Source: JANSXG01 sp024743075 (GTDB lineage Bacteria > Planctomycetota > Phycisphaerae > Phycisphaerales > UBA1924). From it: a DNA stretch of 64,000 nt. The stretch is taken from NCBI GenBank assembly GCA_042140185.1, contig CP159477.1, positions 1,364,001 through 1,428,000 of the forward strand. The letters run 5' to 3'. The position numbers were made by a program, and so were the translations under genes. The notes under the pieces are model-generated. The model was given only the letters and a program-made list of their open reading frames with translations. It was not told where the DNA came from and did no database searches. Of this stretch, positions 9,170 to 17,335 are shown piece after piece; within the stretch, counting starts at the first letter, position 1, and each line of letters opens with the position of its first letter.

Positions 9170-10537
9170 CTATTTCTTCACCGACTGCCCCGGCCCTGTG
9201 GCCTCGGTCAGCGCGCCGCTCTGGCTACTTGCGGTCGCCGAGAAGCCCGGTCCGCTGCTCGAGGCGGAGGCGCTGCCAGAGCCGCTGGACGACCCGGAAG
9301 AGGAGAAGGACGAAGAGCCGCTCGACTTGCCGGATGAGCCCGAGCCGCTGCTGGAGCCCGATCCGGAGCCGGATGCGGACGCCGAGATGCCGCTGCCCGA
9401 GCCAGAGGAGGCGGCGGTGGCGGGCAGGTCGTTGTGGACCCAGACACCCTCGGCAAGCAGGGTGTTGGTGCCCGGGATGTGGATGGCCACGGTCCTCGTG
9501 GGCGCTTCCACCCGATCGACCCGTTCGACCGGCTCCTCATTGAACTGTTCGTCGACAAGGCGGTCGCCCGGCTGGACGAACTCGGCGGATGCGAAGCCCC
9601 ACTCATCGCCTCGGCGGATGAGGATCGGGTGCTCGGGCGTGGCCTTGATGCGGCGGTTGATGACGACGAAGCCCTGGTGTTCGCCGAGGGTCACGCTGGC
9701 GACGCGGGCCTCGGTGCGTTCGGCCCCGTGCAGGCCGTGGTGGGACAGCCAGTTGTACTGAGCGCGGTACGGCACATCGACCTCAAGGCCGGTGACGCGG
9801 ACGGAGGCGACCAGATCGCCGGGCTTGAGGTTCTCGATGGGCGTCACGCGGCCGTCGGCCAGACGGACGAGGGTGCCGAAGAGCAGGCAGTTGCCGCTCG
9901 ACCCGCCCCCGGAGGAGCCACCACCACCCGACGACCCACCGCCCCCGGACGAACCGCCTCCGCCACTGGAGCCACCGCCGCCAGAGGATCCGCCTCCGCC
10001 CGACGACCCGCCGCCTCCGGACGAGCCGCCACCGCCGGAGGAACCCCCGCCGCCCGAAGATCCGCCCCCGCTGGAGCCGCCGCCGCTCGACCCACCACCA
10101 GATGAGCCACCCGAGGAGCCCCCGGACGAACCGCCCGACGACTGCCCGCTGCTCAAGCCGGAGCTGCCTGCCGACGAACTCGCACCGCCGCTCGATGAGC
10201 CGCCGGATCCACTGCCGCTCGACTCGGTCGGCTGGCTAGAGGCGGTCTCGGTCGGCGTCCCGCTGCCCGAGGGCGTGGTGCCGCTGTCGCTGGTGAACGC
10301 GTCGGTTGTGTAGGTCGTCAGGGTCGGCGTTCCGCTCGGACCGGTGGTGTAGATCACATCGCCTGTGGTTGAGTAACTCGACGGCTCACTCGACGGCATC
10401 GACGGCGATGACGACGGCGTCTCGCTGGGCGCGGAGCCCGAGCCCGATGAGTACTGACTCGACCCTCCGCCCTGGGGCGGCGTGCCCGTCGCCCAGACGG
10501 GGATGTAGAGGTAGTAGCGGGTCGGGCCGTCGCTCAT
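9170..10537 (-). CDS. Ser/Gly-rich phage late protein with a Hint (intein-like) domain
   Basis: 455 aa. A short N-terminal segment (MSDGPTRYYLYIPVW) is followed by Ser/Thr/Gly-rich linker, a long (G)nSS repeat tract, then a Hint domain at about residues 217-369 and a second Ser/Gly-rich tail. Hint blocks are readable: Cys217 in CLLFGTLVRLADG, the block B T..H in ATPEHPIL, and the terminal VHN at 367-369 followed by Asp. A nucleophilic Cys plus a C-terminal His-Asn are the residues used for autoproteolysis in bacterial intein-like domains; the +1 residue is Asp, which favours cleavage over splicing. ATG 10537 has GAAGGAGG upstream. It is the last gene of the phage late operon, 4 bases from the convergent copA stop. 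A virion fibre or tip component is plausible. Confidence 0.75.
   Translation of the reverse strand: MSDGPTRYYLYIPVWATGTPPQGGGSSQYSSGSGSAPSETPSSSPSMPSSEPSSYSTTGDVIYTTGPSGTPTLTTYTTDAFTSDSGTTPSGSGTPTETASSQPTESSGSGSGGSSSGGASSSAGSSGLSSGQSSGGSSGGSSGGSSGGGSSGGGSSGGGSSGGGGSSGGGGSSGGGGSSGGGGSSGGGGSSGGGGSSGGGGSSGGGGSSGGGSSGNCLLFGTLVRLADGRVTPIENLKPGDLVASVRVTGLEVDVPYRAQYNWLSHHGLHGAERTEARVASVTLGEHQGFVVINRRIKATPEHPILIRRGDEWGFASAEFVQPGDRLVDEQFNEEPVERVDRVEAPTRTVAIHIPGTNTLLAEGVWVHNDLPATAASSGSGSGISASASGSGSGSSSGSGSSGKSSGSSSFSSSGSSSGSGSASASSSGPGFSATASSQSGALTEATGPGQSVKK
9895..10145 (-). repeat. Degenerate tandem repeat encoding (Gly)3-4-Ser-Ser linker
   Basis: About 250 bases of imperfect 15-18 base units encode a GGGSS/GGGGSS linker ahead of the Hint domain. 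The antisense frame reads as a long proline-rich ORF purely because of this composition. Such tracts are prone to replication slippage and to assembly collapse, so the unit number given by the sequence may not be exact. Confidence 0.85.
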
Positions 10538-11444
10538 CGGGCGGCCTCCTTCGCGGATGCTTTGTCCGTCGCCGGATTCGGCTCGTACCAGCCCTGCGAG
10601 CTGACGCGCTTTGCGCATTTGCGCTCGCGGCCGCTATCGCGTCCGCGTAGGTCATCGTCTCGAACGCCCGCAACTCGCTGCCCGGCGAGCAGTTGACCAC
10701 GCGGAACTTGTGCTGGTCAAAGTGCGGGCGCAGGGCTTCGAAACGCCGGGCCAGCGAGTCGTACAGCACGTTGTTGTGGCGGATGGCATCCTTGGAGCGG
10801 TGCTCGTCGAAGGCGTAACGCCGGTCCGGGGCCATCTTAAAGTCGCAGCCGAGCAGGTACACCGTTCCGAAGCCCAGATAGTGCAGCAGGCGCAGGGCCA
10901 CCAGCATCACGCTCCGTTTGCCGACGATCCCGAGCGAGTCGGCGGTCTTGCCGTCGTTGCCCCAGGGGATCGAGTCCCCGGTCAGGAACCGCTCGTGGTC
11001 GAAGTGGTCGGCCCGGCGGAAGAACAGCACCGAGGGCATCTGGTGGACTTTGAAGGCACTATCTCGCATGGTGCCATCGGGGCTCTGTATCCGCAGGCGC
11101 TTGGACCACATGCACGTCGGCACGATCTTGAGGATGCCCGGATCCTTCCAGCCGGTGTCGATGAAGCGGCCCGGGTCGTCCACGCAGGTCCACAGCGTCG
11201 GCCGGTGGATCGTCCATGAGTTGTTCACCCCCATGGTGACGATCCCACGCCGATTGAGCAGCGAGAGATCGACGTGGTTCAACGACGGGCCCGAAAGGAT
11301 CAGGAACGCCGAGCGGCCGCGGTAGAAGCGCGCGAGCGAGACCGAGTCGAAGTCGGCGGTATACAAGCGCAGCCCGTCTCTGGCCGGCCGGCGAGACTTG
11401 AGCCCGTGCTGGAGCGCCGTGATGTCCGACTGGTTCTCGCGCAT
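10534..11444 (-). CDS. MptE/DUF115-like Rossmann-fold phage protein, frame interrupted near 10612-10622
   Basis: The N-terminal half contains GRSAFLILSGPSLNHVD..VTMGVNNSW, the signature of DUF115/MptE-like and sialyltransferase-like Rossmann proteins that probably bind a nucleotide or nucleotide-sugar; a later GFGTVYLLGCDFKM segment fits the same fold. The main frame would run on into the next gene. Adding one base near 10612-10622 switches to a frame ending RVSSQGWYEPNPATDKA..AAR, whose stop (10534-10536) overlaps the ATG of the Hint protein. That overlap strongly supports a missing base; the repaired product is 303 aa. ATG 11444 overlaps the stop of the upstream methyltransferase ORF. A role in decorating virion proteins or host surface sugars is inference. 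Confidence 0.62.
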
Positions 11445-11893
11445 CAGCGGGTGAACCTCCCGATGATGTAGCGGCCGGCCGCACGGCGATCGGTGACCGT
11501 ACCCACGCGCCCGATGCGGTCGAGCCACCAGTTGATGGGCCGCACGGTCGGGTGCAGGTTCTCGCCCAGCGCGGTGATGCGGCTGGGGCGAGTGCACACC
11601 GAGACGCAGAACCATCCCCGCGGCCGGGCAATGCGGCGCATCTCGGCCAGTACTGGGTTCACGTCCTCGAGCAGCAGATGCTCGAGCGCGTCGAAGCAGG
11701 TGACCACATCGGCCACGCCTTCCACGAGCCCGGTCGCGTGCATGGGCTTGACCACGTCGGCGTCGTCGAATGCGAAGTCCACGCCCAGCCCGTCGATGCA
11801 GTGCCGGCGCAGGTGCCGGATGAAGTCGTTGTACGCTCGCGCAGGGATCACCAGCGGCTGGCCGGAGCGGACTTTGCGGAAGGCGTCAGCCAT
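11444..11893 (-). CDS. SAM-methyltransferase C-terminal part fused to a phage structural-protein N-terminus (probable deletion chimera)
   Basis: 149 aa. Residues from about 30 onward (GLGVDFAFDDADVV..ADVVTCFDALEHL..EMRRIARPRGWFCVSV) are the distal half of a class I SAM-dependent methyltransferase: motifs after the acidic loop, then the D-x-LEHL motif. The glycine-rich SAM-binding motif I that should precede them is missing. The first about 25 residues (MADAFRKVRSGQPLVIPARAYN) instead look like the start of a separate small phage structural protein. The simplest reading is an internal deletion, or an assembly collapse, joining two neighbouring genes around 11815-11825. As it stands the enzyme would probably be inactive. 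It starts 3 bases after the preceding gene. Confidence 0.6.
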   Translation of the reverse strand: MADAFRKVRSGQPLVIPARAYNDFIRHLRRHCIDGLGVDFAFDDADVVKPMHATGLVEGVADVVTCFDALEHLLLEDVNPVLAEMRRIARPRGWFCVSVCTRPSRITALGENLHPTVRPINWWLDRIGRVGTVTDRRAAGRYIIGRFTR

Positions 11894-11896
11894 GCG

Positions 11897-12706
11897 TCAG
11901 ATCCCCAGCGCCGAGAAGTTGCCCTGGTCGTACACCCGCTCGACGTACGCCGCGACCGGGCGCTTGACGATCGCCTGCGAGCCCGCGTCCTCGGCATCGG
12001 CGTAGCGGACCCAGAGGTACTCCCAGCCCTTCTTGCTGATGCTGCTGATCGGCCCGACCGAGATGCCCGAGGCGTTGGGGCTCGCGGCGAAGCGGAAGGT
12101 GATCTCCCAGTCGGAGTCCACGCCCGTGCCGCGTCGCGAGCCGGACGCGCCCAGGAACAACACCTCGCCGGCGTTGAAGCCTTTCCACGACCCGCTGTTG
12201 ACCTTGCCCGTCAGGTTGAACAGCGTGCCCTTGTACCCCTGCGTGACCTGACTGGCCGGCAGGTAGTGTGTCTCGCTGAACTGGTACACCGGCACGGTGA
12301 TGTCCACGCCCTCGACACCGTCACCCGTCACGCCGATCGCGCCCTTGAAGTCGGGCGCTGTCGTCCCCGATGCCGCGTGGCTGCTGATCGTCTGCTTGCT
12401 CTGGGTGATGTGCTGGGTGCCGCCGCCGGTGTCGAAGCTGAAGACGCTCTCGCCGGTCTGAGGGAACCCGCCGCCCTGGGCCTGGGCGTACCGGGCCGTC
12501 GCTTCCCACAGCTCGAATCCCACCGGCTCGACCGACACCGTCTGCCGGGGCAGGCCGTCGTAGGTGGCCGGGCTCTCCGCCTCGGCGGCGGACCGGGCCG
12601 CGAGGTCGTCGTTGGTGCCGCGCACGGTGTAGACGAGCTCCGCCGAAGGGTTGTCGCCCTTCGTGGACCGGCGGCTCTCGAACTTCTCCGTCACGGTGAT
12701 CGGCAC
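11897..12706 (-). CDS. Phage tail/baseplate-associated structural protein of unknown function
   Basis: 269 aa, soluble, rich in beta-prone Gly/Ser/Thr segments, with no signal peptide or TM. Composition and position, immediately downstream of the tape-measure gene in a contiguous - strand tail operon, suggest a distal tail or baseplate component. The motif FSFDTGGGTQHITQSKQT and a central IGVTGDGVEGVDITVPV stretch are conspicuous, but I do not recognise a named family. ATG 12706 is preceded by a purine-rich GGAG-type site. Confidence 0.6.
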   Translation of the reverse strand: MPITVTEKFESRRSTKGDNPSAELVYTVRGTNDDLAARSAAEAESPATYDGLPRQTVSVEPVGFELWEATARYAQAQGGGFPQTGESVFSFDTGGGTQHITQSKQTISSHAASGTTAPDFKGAIGVTGDGVEGVDITVPVYQFSETHYLPASQVTQGYKGTLFNLTGKVNSGSWKGFNAGEVLFLGASGSRRGTGVDSDWEITFRFAASPNASGISVGPISSISKKGWEYLWVRYADAEDAGSQAIVKRPVAAYVERVYDQGNFSALGI

Positions 12707-12735
12707 GGGGTGTTGCTCCTACGCGAAGGTCCTGT

Positions 12736-14724
12736 TCATGCGAAAGTCAGGCCGCCGCTCTTGGCGGCGTCGGCGAGTTGGCGGGTGTGCTTGGCGGTCT
12801 GCTCGGTGGCCTTGGCCGTCCGCTCGGCGACGGCGTCGTCGGAGGCCAGCCCCTGCACGGCGCTGGCGTTGAAGGTGCCGCGCACCGAGATGCCCTCGGC
12901 CACGAGGTCGCCGATGCCGCGCAGGCGGTCCTCGAACTCGGCCAGCAGGTTGCGCGGACGGCTGTCGGGTTCGGCCTCGGCTTCCTCGCGACGCTTGCGG
13001 GCCTCTTCGATGGCGTCGTCGAGACGCTTGCGGGCTTCTTCGAGCTCGCGCTGCGCATCGGTGACCCGCTCGTCGGTCTGGACATCGAGCGCCTTCTGGG
13101 CGTCTTCGTACTGCTTGCCGATCTCCGACAGCGTCGCGTCGTTGAGCTCGCTGGATCGGTCGCGCTCGGACGATCGCCGGGCCTCGCGCTCGGCCAGGGC
13201 CGCGCGGGTGCGGTCGTCGATCTCGCCCAGCCGTTGCTCGAGCTGCTCGTCCACGGCCTTCTTGGCCGCTTCCACGTCCAGCCCGTCGTCGAACAGCCCC
13301 TGGATCTCCAGCATCCGCTTGGCGACGAACGACGAGGCCGACTCCCACGCCTTCTGGAAGCCGCCCGTGAAGCGTGACCAGGTCTTGGAGAGGAACGCCG
13401 TCGTCTCGATCCAGCCGACCTCGAGCGCGTGCAGCACGATCTGAGCGGCCGCCAGCGCGCCGTACCACATCGACTGGGCGGTCGAGACGAAGAACCGACG
13501 CGCCTCGAGCCACGCCGAGTTCAGCGCCGCCACGCCCTTCTGCCAGATGACCTTCAGCGACAGCCAGAGGATCTCGGCCGCGAGTGCGATGTCGCCAGCC
13601 GCGAGTGCGTCGGAAATGCCGCGGGTGACCTTGGATACCCAGTCGCGCAGGCGCGTGAACTGCTCCATGAGCCAGGCGAGCGCCTCGCCGCCCTTGCCCG
13701 AGGTGACCAGCAGCGTGCCGCCGAGCCCGACGACGGCCGCCACCACCAGCCCGATGGGCGAGAGCATCGCCCCCAGGGCCGCTCCGACGATGCCCAGCGC
13801 CGTCCCGACGCCGGTGATGATGCTCGCCAGCAGGCCGAAGGTCGCCGCGACACCCGCCACCAGCACGCCCAGCCCGATCAGGACCACACCCGCCAGCGCG
13901 ACCGCCGCAGCGATCTTGAGCGCCGAGACGACCACGGCCCGGTTCTGGCGGATCCAGTCCGACGCGCCGACGATGACCCGGGTGATGCGCTCGGCCAGGT
14001 CCTTGAGCACCGGCGCGAGCGATGAGCCGATCACGAACACGCCTTGCTTGATGACTCGCCAGAGGATGTTGAGCGTGTCGTTGAGCTCCGCGGCGTCCTT
14101 GGCGGTTTGCGTCGAGACGGTCAGCCCGAGCCGGCGTGCCTGCTCCTGGAGCTCTTCGATGCCCGCGGCCCCGCCCTCCATGAGCGGCAGGAGCTGCGAG
14201 CCGGCGCGGCCGAAGATCTGCATCGCGATCGCGGCGCGTCGGCTGGGGTCCTCGATCTGGCTCAGCCGCTCGGCGATGAGCTTGAACTGCGCCTCGGGTG
14301 AGAGCCCGTCGAGGTCGGCCATCGTCAGCCCGAGGGTGGCGAACGCGTCCGTCTGGGTGGAAAGCCCGCGTCCAAGGTCGTTGATCGACCGCTGCATGGA
14401 CCGCACGCCCTTCTCGAAGGTCGCCAGATCCGCGCCGGACTGCTCGGCGGCGAAGCCGAGCTCGCTGAGCGATTCGACGCTCACGCCGGTGCGCTTGCTC
14501 ATCTTGTCGAGCGTGTCGCCCATGGCCGTGAAGACCTTGACGGTGCTCAGCAGCGAGGCGACCGCGCCGGCCCCGATCGCCGTCAGCCTGGTGCCGACGC
14601 TGCGGAGCCCGTCCCCGAAGGCCTTGAGCCGCTTCTGGGCGCGCCGCAGCCCGGCCGACAGCTTGTCGCTGACGCCCAGCTCGACGAACGCCCGTCCGGC
14701 CCGGATGCCTCGGGTGTCGGCCAT
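12736..14724 (-). CDS. Phage tail tape measure protein
   Basis: 662 aa. The N-terminal TP901/TMP-type region (FVELGVSDKLSAGLRRAQKRLKAF..KRTGVSVESLSELGFAAEQSG) is typical of siphophage tape measures. It is followed by a long hydrophobic helical block (about residues 265-345) and a highly charged coiled coil rich in Glu/Arg (about residues 500-600). These fit the three-part organisation of the protein that sets tail length and threads DNA through the host membrane. It lies downstream of the tail tube and tail-assembly chaperone genes. Separated from the next upstream - strand gene by a + strand GIY-YIG insertion. Confidence 0.88.
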   Translation of the reverse strand: MADTRGIRAGRAFVELGVSDKLSAGLRRAQKRLKAFGDGLRSVGTRLTAIGAGAVASLLSTVKVFTAMGDTLDKMSKRTGVSVESLSELGFAAEQSGADLATFEKGVRSMQRSINDLGRGLSTQTDAFATLGLTMADLDGLSPEAQFKLIAERLSQIEDPSRRAAIAMQIFGRAGSQLLPLMEGGAAGIEELQEQARRLGLTVSTQTAKDAAELNDTLNILWRVIKQGVFVIGSSLAPVLKDLAERITRVIVGASDWIRQNRAVVVSALKIAAAVALAGVVLIGLGVLVAGVAATFGLLASIITGVGTALGIVGAALGAMLSPIGLVVAAVVGLGGTLLVTSGKGGEALAWLMEQFTRLRDWVSKVTRGISDALAAGDIALAAEILWLSLKVIWQKGVAALNSAWLEARRFFVSTAQSMWYGALAAAQIVLHALEVGWIETTAFLSKTWSRFTGGFQKAWESASSFVAKRMLEIQGLFDDGLDVEAAKKAVDEQLEQRLGEIDDRTRAALAEREARRSSERDRSSELNDATLSEIGKQYEDAQKALDVQTDERVTDAQRELEEARKRLDDAIEEARKRREEAEAEPDSRPRNLLAEFEDRLRGIGDLVAEGISVRGTFNASAVQGLASDDAVAERTAKATEQTAKHTRQLADAAKSGGLTFA

Positions 14725-14753
14725 CAGATGCGACTCCCCCGTAGACTGTCAGC

Positions 14754-15221
14754 ATGGATGCGACCTTCAAGCAGCACATCGATGCGCTGCCCAACCTCAT
14801 GGAGCAGTTGGTGGCGGCGACGCCCGCACGAGTTGCGGAAGTCACCGCGAGCATGCCTGCGTGCGGGGTGTACCTTCTGTCGGAGGGGCCAACGCATCTT
14901 TACGTCGGTCGATCGAACAGACTGCGATCGCGGATGCGAGATCACGGGAACGCCTCGTCGGCGCACACCAAATCCGCCTTCGCGTTCCGCCTGGCTCGCG
15001 AGGCGACCGGGCGGGTGAAGGCCTCCTACAAGCCGGAAGGATCTCGGAAGCAACTGATGCAGGACCCGGAATTCTCCGCTGCCTTCGTCGCAGCGAAGGA
15101 ACGCATTTCGAAGATGGATGTGCGGTGTATCGAGGTCACCGATCCCGTCCGGCAGGCGCTTCTTGAGATGTACGCAGCCTTGGCCTTGAAGACGCCATAC
15201 AACGCGTTTGAGAATCATTGA
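14754..15221 (+). CDS. GIY-YIG nuclease-family protein inserted antisense in the tail operon
   Basis: 155 aa. GVYLLSEG (38-45) and HLYVGRSNRLRSRMRDH (48-64) form the two halves of a GIY-YIG core (GVY..YVG) with the following conserved Arg, so a small DNA endonuclease fold is likely. The remainder is helical and shows no DNA-binding domain I can name. It is the only + strand gene in the tail region, lying between the tape measure and a minor tail gene. TAGACT (14742-14747) is a good -10 just 6 bases before the ATG, with no Shine-Dalgarno, which suggests a leaderless transcript of its own. A free-standing homing-type nuclease or a defence/moron gene are both possible. Confidence 0.75.
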   Translation: MDATFKQHIDALPNLMEQLVAATPARVAEVTASMPACGVYLLSEGPTHLYVGRSNRLRSRMRDHGNASSAHTKSAFAFRLAREATGRVKASYKPEGSRKQLMQDPEFSAAFVAAKERISKMDVRCIEVTDPVRQALLEMYAALALKTPYNAFENH

Positions 15222-15226
15222 ACCGG

Positions 15227-15658
15227 TCATGACCCCCTCCGCACGCTGTTGCGCCACAGCACCGGCAGCTTCGGGCGCTCGCGTTCGAGCGCCGGGGCCA
15301 TGTAGGGACGGGCTGCGATCTTGACCTTGCGGCTCTGCAGGCGACCACGCCGGCGCGAGACGACGACGGTCGCGCCGCCGTGCTCGAGTGCTCGCGGCGC
15401 GACGCTCTTCTTGAAGCCCACCGGGCCGACCACCACGCTGTCGGACCTGCGGTCGTAGCCGAAGAGGATCAGTCGCCGCAGTGAGCCCTCGTGCGAGTGC
15501 GGCGGCTTGCCGGGCGGGGCCGAACCCTTGCGCTTGCGGATGCTGGTCCGGGCGGCGGTGCGGATGAACGCGCCGCCCTTGCTCAGCACACGGCGCTTGG
15601 CGGCGTCCACCGACCGCTTCACCGCTGGCCGGTCGAAGAACACGTCCTTGATCCGCAT
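15227..15658 (-). CDS. Phage minor tail / head-tail connector-like protein (HK97 gp10-like)
   Basis: 143 aa, very basic, beginning MRIKDVFFDRPAVKRSVDAAKRRVLSK. It has the pattern of small phage morphogenesis proteins of the gp10 type: basic helical N-terminus, then RTSIRKRKGSAPPGKPPHSHEG..LRRLILFGYD and a beta-rich end VVVGPVGFKKS. The PPGKPPHSHEG segment recurs in this group. ATG 15658 is used because upstream residues are low-complexity Arg/Gly typical of out-of-frame translation. It belongs to the - strand tail gene run, between a lipoprotein and the tape measure. The family assignment is moderate. Confidence 0.6.
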   Translation of the reverse strand: MRIKDVFFDRPAVKRSVDAAKRRVLSKGGAFIRTAARTSIRKRKGSAPPGKPPHSHEGSLRRLILFGYDRRSDSVVVGPVGFKKSVAPRALEHGGATVVVSRRRGRLQSRKVKIAARPYMAPALERERPKLPVLWRNSVRRGS

Positions 15659-15663
15659 GGTGA

Positions 15664-16128
15664 TCACGCGGGTGTACCTCCGCTGGGCACCACGCGGCCT
15701 TCCTTCAGCCCCTTGTTGAACGACGCCTCCTTCTCCTTGCGGAGTCGCCCTGCGCCGATGAACAGTCCCGCCAGACCAGTCAGCGCCGGCAGAGCCGGGC
15801 CCGCGATGGGCACGCCCGCGAGCGTGGGGCCGAAATCGTCGAGGGCCGATAGGGTGATCTGCCCCAGGAGGCCGCGGATCTCGCCGCCGCGTTCGATCGA
15901 CGCTTTCCACTGGGCCCCGACGCGCTGGGTGTCCTCGAACCACGCCCTGTACTCGGCCTCCGCCTCGTTGAGCGTGGTGGTGCGCGGCAGGCCGCGGGTC
16001 TGCTGGATGCCACTCGGCGTCTTGACCTTGACGACGTCGCCCAGGTCAAAGCCGGCGCACGCACCGAGCCCTAGCGAGAGCATCACTACGCCGAAGCCGA
16101 AGGCCAGATGCTTGGGATCAATCTTCAC
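15664..16128 (-). CDS. Phage-encoded lipoprotein
   Basis: 154 aa with an N-terminal hydrophobic segment ending in a lipobox (MLSLGLGACAG, Cys about residue 24), so the mature protein should be lipid-anchored. A second hydrophobic stretch near residues 105-130 (LAGVPIAGPALPALTGLAGLF) could be membrane-associated and is followed by a charged tail. Placed in the late operon next to tail genes, it could be a spanin-like lysis lipoprotein or a superinfection-exclusion protein; nothing in the sequence decides. It overlaps the upstream ORF by 11 bases. Confidence 0.6.
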   Translation of the reverse strand: MKIDPKHLAFGFGVVMLSLGLGACAGFDLGDVVKVKTPSGIQQTRGLPRTTTLNEAEAEYRAWFEDTQRVGAQWKASIERGGEIRGLLGQITLSALDDFGPTLAGVPIAGPALPALTGLAGLFIGAGRLRKEKEASFNKGLKEGRVVPSGGTPA

Positions 16129-16348
16129 GTGTGCCTCCTTGCTGCTTCTGGTTCCTGATGAACACGTCCTTGAGCACCGACACGGGGGCCGGGATGACCT
16201 GCGTTCGCTTGTCAGCGGCCCGGGCGAACGGGTCGAAGTCGCCGGGCCGGAACGGGCGGGTCTTCTTGGGGTTGCGCTGGGTGTTGGCCACCAGCGCCAT
16301 GACCGAGCTCGTCCGGCTCCACTCGTCGCGCTGCCGGGCCTCGGCCAT
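16118..16348 (-). CDS. Second tail-assembly chaperone frame (GT-like extension)
   Basis: 76 aa from the first ATG. The frame is open well upstream of it and there encodes LVWQCAGILGIDPATLTLREL, which continues smoothly into MAEARQRDEWSRTSSVMALVANTQRNPKKTRPFRP, a pattern common to small proteins between tail tube and tape measure in related prophages. The frame is -1 relative to the preceding ORF (16369-16887). This is the position and phase of the classic G/GT tail chaperone pair made by programmed -1 frameshifting. In this window a missing base would give the same picture, so the fused 256-residue product is possible but its cause is unproven. Confidence 0.55.
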   Translation of the reverse strand: MAEARQRDEWSRTSSVMALVANTQRNPKKTRPFRPGDFDPFARAADKRTQVIPAPVSVLKDVFIRNQKQQGGTRED

Positions 16349-16368
16349 CGCGACCAGCTCGCGCAGCG

Positions 16369-16887
16369 TCAGGGTGGCTGGATCAATGCCGAGGATGCCG
16401 GCGCACTGCCAGACGAGCCGCCAGCCGCCGCCTCGACCGTCGGAGGCACAGCTTCGAGCACCGCCCGTTCCAGCGCCCCGCCGTCGATCAGCTCGTCGAT
16501 CCGGCGTTCCACCACGTCCCGGGCCTTGTCCATCACGTCGCGTGTGGCCTTGAGCACCCGCCCGAGGTTGGCCCGGTCCCTCGGGCTCGGGCAGAAATCC
16601 ACCAGTTCCTCCAGCAGCGCCGCCGTCGCGTGCTCGATCGCGTCCCCGGCCATCGATGCGCCGAACGCCTCGTCGCTGACCTGACGCTCATCCGCCTGCG
16701 GCTTGCACGCGGCGTAGATCACGTCGCACAAGAGGACGGGATCGCGCACGAGCTTCTCGATGAGCCCGTTTGAACCTTCGAGCACCTCCATGAGATCGAC
16801 GCCCGCGAGCCCGCGCACGCGTTTGATCGCCGCGACGGTGATCTCGACGGTCCACTCGCGGCCTTGGTTGTCCTTGAACGTGCGCAT
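16369..16887 (-). CDS. Phage tail-assembly chaperone (G-like)
   Basis: 172 aa, acidic and helical, starting MRTFKDNQGREWTVEITVAAIKRVRGLAGVDLMEV. This N-terminus is characteristic of the chaperone encoded directly after the tail tube gene in planctomycete-type siphophages. It would guide tape measure folding and tail tube polymerisation. ATG 16887 is favoured over the adjacent GTG 16890, since GGAGG then lies 5 bases upstream. The C-terminus (GGSSGSAPASSAL) overlaps in the -1 frame with the coding sequence that leads into the following ORF. Confidence 0.65.
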   Translation of the reverse strand: MRTFKDNQGREWTVEITVAAIKRVRGLAGVDLMEVLEGSNGLIEKLVRDPVLLCDVIYAACKPQADERQVSDEAFGASMAGDAIEHATAALLEELVDFCPSPRDRANLGRVLKATRDVMDKARDVVERRIDELIDGGALERAVLEAVPPTVEAAAGGSSGSAPASSALIQPP

Positions 16888-16903
16888 CACTGCCTCCGAT
16901 CCG

Positions 16904-17332
16904 TTATCCGCCGATCCAGCTCGGGGCCGTGTCCGAGTAGGTCACCTTGGCCGTCACCGAGACGGTGATGGCTTCCTCGAGCGCCTCGTTGCGGCTGAAG
17001 TTCGTGATCGAGAAGTCCGCCTGCAGCCCCTGGCCGTCGGCCTCGTCGAGGATCTGCAGCCCGATCAGGTCGTTGTTGAAGAACGCGTTCTTGATGGCGG
17101 TGAACCCCGCGTCGGCGGTGTCCCACACCATCTCCCACTCGACGCTCGCCTCCTTGAGCGTGGCGACCGTCGCACGCCAGCCCGCGTTGGCGCGGGTGGT
17201 CACGTCGGCCTCGCCTGCTTCGAGGCTGAGCGTCACGTCCCGGACGTTGTCCATCGCTGTCCACGAGCCGGCCCCGCCCTGGCCGCCGACCAGGTAGAGC
17301 AGCTTGGCTTCCATGCCGAGCTTGATTGCCAT
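16904..17332 (-). CDS. Phage major tail tube protein
   Basis: 142 aa beta-rich protein: GMEAKLLYLVGGQGGAGSWTAMDNVRDVTLSLEAGEADVTTRANAGWR, with later ATVATLKEASVEWEMVW and a C-terminal ITVSVTAKVTYS strand. The 'VRDVTL..GEADVTTR' core recurs in tail tube proteins of many lambda- and TP901-like siphophages. Its place after a tail-terminator-like gene and before the tail chaperone supports the call. It would polymerise into the tail tube. Confidence 0.78.
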   Translation of the reverse strand: MAIKLGMEAKLLYLVGGQGGAGSWTAMDNVRDVTLSLEAGEADVTTRANAGWRATVATLKEASVEWEMVWDTADAGFTAIKNAFFNNDLIGLQILDEADGQGLQADFSITNFSRNEALEEAITVSVTAKVTYSDTAPSWIGG

Positions 17333-17335
17333 CGG

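Noticed and set aside
9792..10313. Proline/glutamate-rich + strand ORF over the Ser/Gly repeat
   Set aside because: It is the antisense of the (GGGSS)n linker; its repeats are a by-product of the coding repeat on the - strand.
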